37,005 nt of DNA. Source: Coriobacteriia bacterium. GTDB lineage: Bacteria; Actinomycetota; Coriobacteriia; WRKU01. The translations under genes and the position numbers were made by a program. The notes under the pieces were generated by a model. The model was not told the DNA's origin and ran no database searches. It saw only the letters and a list, made by a program, of their open reading frames with translations. Positions 8,036 through 14,645 of this stretch are shown here, one piece after another. Each line of letters starts with the position of its first letter. Within the stretch, counting starts at the first letter, position 1. The stretch lies in the NCBI GenBank assembly GCA_009784095.1, contig WRDL01000002.1:1-37005 (forward strand). Reading direction: 5' to 3'.

Positions 8036-8072
8036 GAGACGAAAGTGTGACGTATGGGACCGACCCTACGGA
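8036..8072 (-). repeat. Palindromic-repeat arm overlapping the lysA stop codon, element B
   Basis: Read on the minus strand, this stretch has the core GTAGGGTCGGTCCC and, after an insertion of about 11 nt, the arm end TTTCGTCTCG. The lysA stop codon TAG (8066-8068) is the TAG of GTAGGG. Only one arm is present, so this looks like a half or decayed copy of the inverted repeats at 2886-2976 and 21404-21529. Confidence 0.7.
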
Positions 8073-9442
8073 CACACACCTTCGACCGCGTCGGTTCGCA
8101 TGAGATCCTCATACGTCTCACGGTAGACGACCCAACGCCACGTACCATCCTTGACCCAGATGATCCCGGGACGGACCTGTTTGTTGTAATTGTTCGAGAG
8201 GCTCTGGGCATATGCACCGGTCGCGCAGACGCAGAGGATATCACCGCGCTCCACCTCTTGGAGCGGGCCGTCCGATACCACGATATCCCCGCTCTCGCAG
8301 TGCTTACCCGCCACTGTCGCGGTTATCGTACGCGGTTGATCCGCCTTGTTGGCGATCAGCGCCTCGTAGTGCGCATCATAGAGGGAGGTGCGGATGTTGT
8401 CGCTCATCCCGCCATCGACGCTCACATAGGTGCGGATATCGGGGATCACTTTGATGACTCCAACGGTATAGAGCGTGATGCCGGAGTTTGCCACGATCGA
8501 ACGACCCGGCTCGACCGCCATACGCGGCACTGTCAGATCGTGCTTCTCGCACTCCTCCTTGATATCATCGATGACCACTTTGCCGTACTCCTTGATGGTT
8601 GCCGGCTCATCGGGCACACCGTAGGCAACACCGAGCCCGCCACCGGTGTCGAGCAGACGCGTCTCGATACCGAGCTCGTCTCTGATCTTGGCAATGAATG
8701 CGACGATGACCTCGATCGCAGCGCTAAAACTCTGCAACGCATAGATCTGGGATCCGATATGGATGTGCAGACCCTCGAAATCGATGCCGGGAAGCTCCGC
8801 AGCGCGCTTGACCGCGCGAAACGCATTACCGGAATTGAGGCCGAAACCGAATTTAGAATCCTCAGCCCCGGTCTTGATGTAATCGTGCGTATCCGCCTCG
8901 ATACCGGGCGTCACACGAATGAGTATCGATTGCTCGATACCCCGCTCGCTCGCCATGGTCGAGAGTTGTTCGAGTTCTTCGAAACTGTCGACGACGATGC
9001 GCCCGACACCTGCATCGAGACACTCGTTCAACTCTTCATCGGTCTTGTTGTTGCCATGCACGTAGATACGCGCAGGATCGAAGCCGGCCGAGAGCGCGAG
9101 CGCGAGCTCCCCTCCGCTGCTCACATCCAGACAGCATCCCTCTGCGTCGACAAGCTGGACCATCGCACGCGAAAGGAACGCCTTGCCCGCATAGACTACA
9201 TCGACCTCTTTCCAGTGATAGCGCGTCCATTTGATGTAGTCGCTGAGCTGCGTGGCGATCGTCTCCTCGTCCATCACATAGAGTGCGGTCCCTGCCTCAC
9301 GAGCAAGGGTGACCATATCGACACCGCCCACGTACAGATGCCCATTCTTGACCTCGGCGGTCATGGGCAGCACGTTGAGCAGATCGGTGGCCGTTTTGAA
9401 GTCTGCGACCGCGCGCGGTTTCGTTGAAACGGGTTTTGCCAT
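8066..9442 (-). CDS. lysA: Diaminopimelate decarboxylase (LysA)
   Basis: The 458-residue PLP enzyme decarboxylates meso-diaminopimelate to lysine. It is an alanine-racemase-fold type III enzyme: YAGKAFLS with the PLP lysine at about 87, HIHIGSQI, the phosphate-binding DTGGGLGVAYG, EPGRSIVANSG, CESGDIV with the partner-subunit cysteine, and GAYAQSLSNNYN. The ATG at 9442 follows GGAAAGGATG and starts 4 nt after the argS stop codon. The C-terminal end is odd: its last residues VCP and stop codon overlap a palindromic-repeat arm, so the original C-terminus may have been changed by the element. All catalytic parts are upstream of this. The block argS-lysA-hom-thrB is a common actinobacterial arrangement. 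Confidence 0.96.
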   Translation of the reverse strand: MAKPVSTKPRAVADFKTATDLLNVLPMTAEVKNGHLYVGGVDMVTLAREAGTALYVMDEETIATQLSDYIKWTRYHWKEVDVVYAGKAFLSRAMVQLVDAEGCCLDVSSGGELALALSAGFDPARIYVHGNNKTDEELNECLDAGVGRIVVDSFEELEQLSTMASERGIEQSILIRVTPGIEADTHDYIKTGAEDSKFGFGLNSGNAFRAVKRAAELPGIDFEGLHIHIGSQIYALQSFSAAIEVIVAFIAKIRDELGIETRLLDTGGGLGVAYGVPDEPATIKEYGKVVIDDIKEECEKHDLTVPRMAVEPGRSIVANSGITLYTVGVIKVIPDIRTYVSVDGGMSDNIRTSLYDAHYEALIANKADQPRTITATVAGKHCESGDIVVSDGPLQEVERGDILCVCATGAYAQSLSNNYNKQVRPGIIWVKDGTWRWVVYRETYEDLMRTDAVEGVCP

Positions 9443-9446
9443 CGGG

Positions 9447-11144
9447 CTACATCCTTTCCGGAGCCGCAATGCCGAGCAGGTCGAACGCGACCCGCAGGGT
9501 GCGGCGCGTCGCATCGACGAGCGCCAAGCGCGCTTCGTTGATGGTCCCGTCATCGGCGATCACACGACATTGCGCATAGAACTGATGGAACACCGCAGCA
9601 AGTTCCTCCGCGTAGTAGGTCAGTTTGAAGGGCGCCAGATCGCGCGCGGCAAGCTCGACGACCTCGGGAAACTCGGCGATCTTTCGCACAAGCGCCAATT
9701 CACTGGGATCGGTCAGACCGGAAAGATCGATATCGAGGGGCAACCTCTCCGCCAACTCATCGGCCGTCCCTTCGCCGAACGCCTTGCGCAAGATACTGCA
9801 TATCCGCGCATAGGCATATTGGACGTAGTAGATAGGGTTGGCGGCACTCTGCTCGACCGCAACGTCGATGTCGAAATCAACCTGCTGATCGGTGTCACGA
9901 CGCAAGAACCAGTAGCGCGTTGCGTCCGCTCCGACCTCGTCAACGAGCTCCTCGAATGTGATCATCTCTCCGGTACGCTTGCTCATGCGGACCGGTTTAC
10001 CGTCACGGAAGATATTGACGAGCTGTCCTATGACGACATCGAGCGCCCCGGGGTGTCCGAGCGAAGCGACTGCCGCTTTCATGCGTGTGACGTAACCGTG
10101 GTGGTCGGCTCCCCAGATATCGATCACGCGATCGAAGCCGCGATCGAACTTATCCTTGTGATAGGCGATATCAGGCGCGAAGTAGGTATAGGTGCCATCC
10201 GCCTTGACCAGCACACGATCCTTGTCATCACCGAAATCAGATGAGCGGAACCACAACGCGTCGTCTTTCTCGTAGAGGCGGCCGTCGGAGCGCAATACCT
10301 CGAGCGCGCGGTCGACTTCGTTGGGATCGCCCTCGTAGAGGGCTCGCTCGGAGAACCAGACATCGAAATCGACTCCGGTCGCCGCGAGGAACTCGCGCAT
10401 ATGTGTCATGACCTTTTGATATCCACGCTCACGGAGAAAGACTTCACGTTCGAGCGGATCGGAGTCGACCCACGCATCGCCGACTTCATCAGCGATCTCA
10501 CGAGCGATATCGGTCACATAGGCGCCTTGATAGGCAGCCTCAGGCATTTTTGCTTCAATATCATGCAGCTGCAGATAGCGTACCGCCAGACTCTTGCCGA
10601 AATTCTCCATCTGTACTCCGGCGTCGTTGATGTAGAACTCGCGCTGCACGTCGTGTCCGGAGTGGGATAGGATACGCGCCATCGAATCGCCCAACGCTGC
10701 CCACCGTCCGTGCCCGATGTGCATCGGACCGACCGGGTTGGCGCTCACGAACTCGATCTGCACACGCGTTCCTGCGCCATCATTGCTCGACCCGAACGAG
10801 CGGTCGAGTTCACGCACTTCGCGTACCACACGCGTTAATGCGGGTTGCGACAGACGCATGTTGATGAATCCGGGTCCGGCGATCTCCACCGATTCGATGT
10901 CGGACGATCCAGCGATGTGTGAAGCGATGATCTGAGCGATAGCACGCGGATTCATGCCAGCGGTCTTTGCCAGACGCAGCGCGACCGAACTTGCCCAATC
11001 CCCATGCGACGGATCGCGGGGATGCTCGATGCCCAGCTCCGATATCTCGATGCCATCAAGCGTCAGCTCACCGGCATCGACCGCTGATCTCACCGCGTCA
11101 CGCACTAGTTGTTCGATCGTCTCTCTCACGCGCTCCTCATTCAT
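9447..11144 (-). CDS. argS: Arginyl-tRNA synthetase (ArgS)
   Basis: This class I synthetase of 565 residues charges tRNA-Arg. It has the N-terminal Add1 domain, the HIGH motif as MHIGHGRWAALGDS (about 141-154), the KMSKS equivalent as RMSKRTGEMITFEEL, and a C-terminal DALR anticodon-binding domain ending in RRTLRVAFDLLGIA. The size is typical. The ATG at 11144 has no clear ribosome binding site; a TATACT box lies only about 17 nt upstream (11161-11166), so a very short leader or leaderless message is possible. It is the first gene of the argS-lysA-hom-thrB unit; the lysA start follows 4 nt after its stop codon. Confidence 0.97.
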   Translation of the reverse strand: MNEERVRETIEQLVRDAVRSAVDAGELTLDGIEISELGIEHPRDPSHGDWASSVALRLAKTAGMNPRAIAQIIASHIAGSSDIESVEIAGPGFINMRLSQPALTRVVREVRELDRSFGSSNDGAGTRVQIEFVSANPVGPMHIGHGRWAALGDSMARILSHSGHDVQREFYINDAGVQMENFGKSLAVRYLQLHDIEAKMPEAAYQGAYVTDIAREIADEVGDAWVDSDPLEREVFLRERGYQKVMTHMREFLAATGVDFDVWFSERALYEGDPNEVDRALEVLRSDGRLYEKDDALWFRSSDFGDDKDRVLVKADGTYTYFAPDIAYHKDKFDRGFDRVIDIWGADHHGYVTRMKAAVASLGHPGALDVVIGQLVNIFRDGKPVRMSKRTGEMITFEELVDEVGADATRYWFLRRDTDQQVDFDIDVAVEQSAANPIYYVQYAYARICSILRKAFGEGTADELAERLPLDIDLSGLTDPSELALVRKIAEFPEVVELAARDLAPFKLTYYAEELAAVFHQFYAQCRVIADDGTINEARLALVDATRRTLRVAFDLLGIAAPERM

Positions 11145-11162
11145 TTATATGCAATACTTCAG

Positions 11163-11190
11163 TATAAAAGAACGAGCCCCCCGTGGGGAG
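11163..11190 (-). terminator. Weak terminator-like hairpin after the UbiB-like gene
   Basis: On the minus strand TCCCC pairs with GGGGG across a 3-nt loop, followed a few bases later by TTCTTTTATA. The stem is short and the T-run starts late, so termination is uncertain. The same stretch overlaps the putative argS -10 box. Confidence 0.35.
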
Positions 11191-11231
11191 AACTAGCGTA
11201 ATTACTTATCGTGAATAAAGGTCAGGTCGCT

Positions 11232-12587
11232 CTAGCCGACGAGTTCTTCGAGGAACGCATCGAGCGCGTCCGGCAGCCTCTGATACAGACGAGCCGGATT
11301 CATCATCTGGCGCGCGACCAGTTTGGTCGCATATGGTTTTGCCGCTACGGTGACATCGATATCGGGATAGACCATCTGCGCACAGCCCTCGACGGTCACG
11401 AGTGCTTTGATCAACAGCCCGAATCCACGCGGTACGCTCACCCGCTCGTCATTCATGATTCCGAGAAATCCGATCGCGAATCCGCGTATATCACGCGGGG
11501 TGGCGCCAAGGGTGCGCGACATCAGCTCGGCGACCTTCTGCTCAACGATCGGTTGGCGCTCAGGCGTGATGACCAATCCCAGTGGCGCAGAGTACTTGAT
11601 CGCGCGCTTCGCGTCCCCATAGACGGTCGCGACCAGGACCTGCGTGATAGCTTCGCGGTGTTCGGCGGCAACGTTGCCCAAGATACCGAAGTCTATGTAG
11701 CATATGCGTGAGTCTGGAGTCAGGATCATATTCGATTGGTGCAGGTCGGCGTGGAAATATCCCAGTTCAAGCACTTGTCGCATGAATACCTCGGCACCAT
11801 GCAACGCCAAGTAGCGCGCATCGACCCCCGCCGCCTCAGCTTGCTCCGCCTCGGTCAAGTGATAGCCTTCTACAAATCCCATCGTCAGAACGTTCGGTGA
11901 GATGTAGGGCCAGATCATCGGCGCGGTGGTCACGCGCGGCCAGGCGCGATACTCGAATGCGAACTCATCGGAGATGCGTGCCTCGTTGCGCAGGTCGCAC
12001 TCTCGCTGCAGTGACTCGGAGAGTTCTTCGACGATCAGACCGACGTTGAAACGTCTGAGCGAGTCGAACCAATTCAAGCGGTCGACCCAGCGTGCCGCGA
12101 TCTCGAGGTCGGCTTCGATCGTCTCTTTAGTGTGCGGCCGCACGACTTTGATCGCAAGGGGGGTACCTGCATCGAGCTCCTCACCGAAGATCGTGGTATA
12201 CGGTTCATGGAGTTTCGCGCGATGTACCTGCGCGATCGATGCCGAGCCGATCGGCTCCCGCTCGAAATCGACGAAGAGCTCGTCGGGGCTTTTGCCAAAA
12301 TCCTTTTCAATCACTTCGGCTATAGCCTTATAAGGGAGTGCCGGTACCGCGTCGCGCAACGATTCCATCTCGAAGACGTATTCGGCGGGGAACATGTCGG
12401 GGCGCAGTGAGATCAGTTGTCCGAGTTTGATGAACGCCGGACCCAGTTCCTCGAACGCAAGGCGTAGTTCTTCTGCACGGATCACGCGCTTTTGTGCCGC
12501 GTCCATGAGCCCAAAGCGCGTACGGGTAAGCGCGTTGAGCAAGTGCTTCGTAAAGACGAATGATATCTTTCGTGAACGAGCGCTCAT
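11232..12587 (-). CDS. ABC1/UbiB (AarF) family kinase-like protein without a C-terminal membrane anchor
   Basis: The 451-residue protein has the signature of the UbiB/COQ8 family: the KxGQ motif in FIKLGQLISLRPD (about 52-64), the alanine-rich loop replacement IGSASIAQVHRA (113-124), a VAIK-like lysine in LAIKVVRPH, the catalytic loop FHADLHQSN (278-286) and the metal-binding DFG in IDFGILG (298-304). The family acts as an ATPase that supports quinone biosynthesis or lipid handling. The usual pair of C-terminal transmembrane helices is missing; the protein ends in a helical, charged LPDALDAFLEELVG. With menaquinone as the expected quinone in this lineage, a role there is plausible but unproven. 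The coiled-coil gene upstream is 16 nt away and likely co-transcribed. Confidence 0.88.
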   Translation of the reverse strand: MSARSRKISFVFTKHLLNALTRTRFGLMDAAQKRVIRAEELRLAFEELGPAFIKLGQLISLRPDMFPAEYVFEMESLRDAVPALPYKAIAEVIEKDFGKSPDELFVDFEREPIGSASIAQVHRAKLHEPYTTIFGEELDAGTPLAIKVVRPHTKETIEADLEIAARWVDRLNWFDSLRRFNVGLIVEELSESLQRECDLRNEARISDEFAFEYRAWPRVTTAPMIWPYISPNVLTMGFVEGYHLTEAEQAEAAGVDARYLALHGAEVFMRQVLELGYFHADLHQSNMILTPDSRICYIDFGILGNVAAEHREAITQVLVATVYGDAKRAIKYSAPLGLVITPERQPIVEQKVAELMSRTLGATPRDIRGFAIGFLGIMNDERVSVPRGFGLLIKALVTVEGCAQMVYPDIDVTVAAKPYATKLVARQMMNPARLYQRLPDALDAFLEELVG

Positions 12588-12603
12588 GAGCGTTCAGTCA
12601 TCA

Positions 12604-12948
12604 CTACAGCGTTCTCGCGGCAAGTGCATCAAGCGTCGCGTTCATAGACTCGAGTTGTCCGCGCAGCGCTCCCACCTCGAAACTGAGTCTCTCGACTCGC
12701 TCGGTAAGGTCCTGATCAGCTTCTTCAGGTGTTACTTCAGGATTGGAAAGCTCATCTTTGAGCTCCTCTTTGAGCACTTCGACCTGGGCGGCGAGCCCAT
12801 CGACGAACGCACCCGGTCCCATGCTCATCTCACCGGTGCTCTGCTCCTCCCCGCGTGCAATCGCGGCTTTGAGCCCCTCGTCAGCGGTCTCATGAACGAG
12901 CTGCCATGCCGCCAGAAATTTCATGAAATCATCGTTGGTCAGAGCCAT
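12604..12948 (-). CDS. Small coiled-coil protein of unknown function, upstream of the UbiB-like gene
   Basis: The 114-residue product starts at an ATG with AAAGGAGG upstream. The first 30 residues (MTNDDFMKF-type helix with WQLVHETADEG) look amphipathic and hydrophobic-faced. The C-terminal half (about 75-112) is a regular heptad coiled coil ending in LESMNATLDALAARTL. There is no signal peptide or membrane span. The pattern recalls phasin or polyhydroxyalkanoate granule-associated-like helical proteins, which are often found beside ABC1-kinase genes; I treat this as resemblance only. Its tight linkage to the UbiB-like gene suggests a shared process, perhaps as a membrane or lipid-surface partner of a kinase that lacks its own anchor. 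Confidence 0.75.
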   Translation of the reverse strand: MALTNDDFMKFLAAWQLVHETADEGLKAAIARGEEQSTGEMSMGPGAFVDGLAAQVEVLKEELKDELSNPEVTPEEADQDLTERVERLSFEVGALRGQLESMNATLDALAARTL

Positions 12949-12967
12949 CGTGCCTCCTTTGTCGATG

Positions 12968-13717
12968 CTACGGTATCGTCAGTATCTGCGGTCCCTCTCC
13001 GGTGATCGCCACGGTATGCTCGATATGGCCGCATCTGCCACCGTCGCGAGATGCCACGGTCCATCCGTCTCCGAGTTTCTCGACCCGACCGTTGCCCAGC
13101 GTGAACATCGGCTCGATCGCGAATACCATACCATTCTTAAGGCGAACACCGCGTCCCTTCGGACCCCAATTGGGGATCGAGGGATCCTCATGCATCCGCG
13201 TTCCGATGCCATGACCGGTATATTCACGCACGATGCCGAGCTTCTCGCGTTCGGCGATCGCGCCGATCGCCGCCGACACATCTCCGAGGCGTTTGCCCGC
13301 GACGCATTGCTCGATTCCGGCGTAAAGCCCCTCGCGTGTCGTATCGATCAGGCGTTGAGATTGCGGGTCGATCGTACCGACCGCGAACGTATCGGCAGTA
13401 TCACCGACATAGCCTTCGTGGATGGCGCCCACATCGATCGAGATGATATCTCCTTCTTGGAGAAGGCGATCCTCGCTGGGAAGACCGTGCACCAATTCAT
13501 CGTTGATGCTGGCGCAGATCGTTGCCGGAAATCCCTGATAGCCCAAGAACGCCGGAGTGGCACCCGCTTGACGGATGACCTCCTCGGCGACCGCGTTGAG
13601 CTTGGCGGTGGAGACGCCGGGTGCGACCGCGCGCCCTACTTCTGTCAGTGCCTGTGCGCTGATCCGACCGGCTTCGCGCATCAACTCCAATTCATGTCGA
13701 GATTTCCGGATTATCAC
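12968..13717 (-). CDS. map: Type I methionine aminopeptidase (Map)
   Basis: The 249-residue enzyme removes the initiator methionine from nascent proteins. The metal ligands of the pita-bread fold are visible: SIDVGAIHEGYVGDTADTF (two Asp), YTGHGIGTRMHEDP (His), FAIEPMF (Glu) and the terminal HIEHTVAIT (Glu). It lacks the N-terminal SH3-binding extension of some actinobacterial MapB forms. The start is a GTG at 13717, 6 nt after the adk stop codon, so adk-map is a coupled pair. In most bacteria this pair follows secY directly; here about 7 kb separates them. Confidence 0.96.
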   Translation of the reverse strand: MIIRKSRHELELMREAGRISAQALTEVGRAVAPGVSTAKLNAVAEEVIRQAGATPAFLGYQGFPATICASINDELVHGLPSEDRLLQEGDIISIDVGAIHEGYVGDTADTFAVGTIDPQSQRLIDTTREGLYAGIEQCVAGKRLGDVSAAIGAIAEREKLGIVREYTGHGIGTRMHEDPSIPNWGPKGRGVRLKNGMVFAIEPMFTLGNGRVEKLGDGWTVASRDGGRCGHIEHTVAITGEGPQILTIP

Positions 13718-13723
13718 GAAGAT

Positions 13724-14356
13724 CTATAGATTCTTGAGAAGATCGAGGACATCTTGCCAGACCGCGATGATGTCACGATCGCCGTTGACCCGGTGCAGAA
13801 TTCCCGCGTCCTCGTAATAATCGATCAAGGGAGCGGTCTGTGCATCATAGACGTTGAGACGATTGCGGACCGTCGCTTCGTTATCGTCATCGCGTTGATA
13901 GAGTTCCCCTCCGCAGACGGAGCAGACCTCGCCCTCGCTGATATTGGAGATACGTCCGCAATCGCGACAGGTCCGTCGCGCGGTCAGACGATCGATAATG
14001 ACCTGCGGGTCGACATCGACCGAAAGCGCACTGTCGATCTTCTTACCCATCTCGGCAAGTGCCGCGTCAAGCTCCTCTGCCTGCACAATCGTTCGGGGAA
14101 ATCCATCGAGTATGAAGCCACCTTCGGTATCCCCGGCGCCCAGTCGATCCTTGACCAGACCGATCACGACCTCATCAGGTACCAGATCGCCGGCGTCCAT
14201 GTACTTTTTCGCTTCGAGTCCCAGCGGGGTGCCTCGAGACACCGCACAGCGCAAGATGTCGCCGGTCGAGATCTGTGGGATCCCGAATTCTTCGACGATG
14301 TGTTTCGCCTGCGTGCCTTTACCCGCTCCCGGCGCTCCCAACAACACAAGATTCAT
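13724..14356 (-). CDS. adk: Adenylate kinase, zinc-lid type (Adk)
   Basis: The 210-residue enzyme interconverts ATP plus AMP with two ADP. It has the P-loop GAPGAGKGT (7-15), the AMP-binding region around ISTGDILR, and the DGFPRT motif. The LID carries four cysteines (Cys130, 133, 145, 148, in CRDCG and CSVCGG), so it should bind structural zinc. The ATG at 14356 is preceded by GAGGAGG at good spacing. Upstream is a repeat-rich spacer and not secY, so adk must have its own promoter or be read from the ligase gene at 14635. Confidence 0.97.
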   Translation of the reverse strand: MNLVLLGAPGAGKGTQAKHIVEEFGIPQISTGDILRCAVSRGTPLGLEAKKYMDAGDLVPDEVVIGLVKDRLGAGDTEGGFILDGFPRTIVQAEELDAALAEMGKKIDSALSVDVDPQVIIDRLTARRTCRDCGRISNISEGEVCSVCGGELYQRDDDNEATVRNRLNVYDAQTAPLIDYYEDAGILHRVNGDRDIIAVWQDVLDLLKNL

Positions 14357-14384
14357 AGTTGCCTCCTCATGCCCGTGGCAATAC

Positions 14385-14447
14385 GGTCGATTCCTTTCGT
14401 CTCACGATCCAAAGCTTACTCTCACTCGGCGCCGAAAGAATCCGACC
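14385..14447. repeat. Degenerate inverted repeat, element C
   Basis: Left arm GGTCGATTCCTTTCG (14385-14399) and right arm CGAAAGAATCCGACC (14433-14447) are near-complementary with one offset base. They correspond to the core of the elements at 2886-2976 and 21404-21529 with a 33-nt spacer. It begins about 30 nt upstream of the adk start codon. Confidence 0.65.
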
Positions 14448-14503
14448 TCATTGGCCCGCTCTTTCCATTACCTGTTTCTATGGTACTACGAAGAGATGAA
14501 AAT

Positions 14504-14620
14504 GGGACGGGAGGAACCGTCCCTGATGTCACTGGTGTCACGAACGGGACGGGAGGAACCGTCCCTGATGTCTCTGATGCCACGAACGGGACAGGAGGGT
14601 CGGACCCTGGTATCCCGAAC
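14504..14620. repeat. Tandem 42-bp palindromic repeat, element D
   Basis: Units at 14504-14545 and 14546-14587 are 42 bp and differ at a few bases; a third, 33-bp degenerate unit spans 14588-14620. Each full unit starts with the hairpin GGGACGG-GAGGAA-CCGTCCC (7-bp perfect stem) followed by a 22-nt linker. The third keeps a diverged hairpin. Too few units and no spacers, so not CRISPR. Confidence 0.9.
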
Positions 14621-14645
14621 GAAAGAAGTTGCCCCTACTGTCCCA
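14617..14645 (-). repeat. Palindromic-repeat arm overlapping the ligase stop codon, element E
   Basis: On the minus strand this reads GGGACAGTAGGGGC followed by a decayed TTCTTTCG, matching the right arm of the element at the secY end (GAGACAGTAGGGGC). The stop codon TAG of the acyl-CoA synthetase (14635-14637) is the TAG of CAGTAGGGG. Confidence 0.75.

Larger units (their letters stand above)
14357..14634. other. Repeat-rich intergenic region upstream of adk
   Basis: This non-coding spacer contains a degenerate inverted repeat (14385-14447), a two-and-a-half-unit tandem palindrome array (14504-14620) and a palindromic arm running into the ligase stop codon (14617-14645). Short frames on the plus strand here translate to low-complexity repeats and are not genes. 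No convincing -35/-10 pair for adk could be picked. Confidence 0.7.

Noticed and set aside
8054..9427. Long open frame on the plus strand (457 codons) opposite lysA
   Set aside because: It is a shadow of lysA codon bias; the translation is rich in Asp, His, Arg and Val without any recognisable motif, and lysA is certain.
14504..14620. Tandem repeat considered as a CRISPR array
   Set aside because: Only two and a half units, adjoining without unique spacers, and no cas genes.
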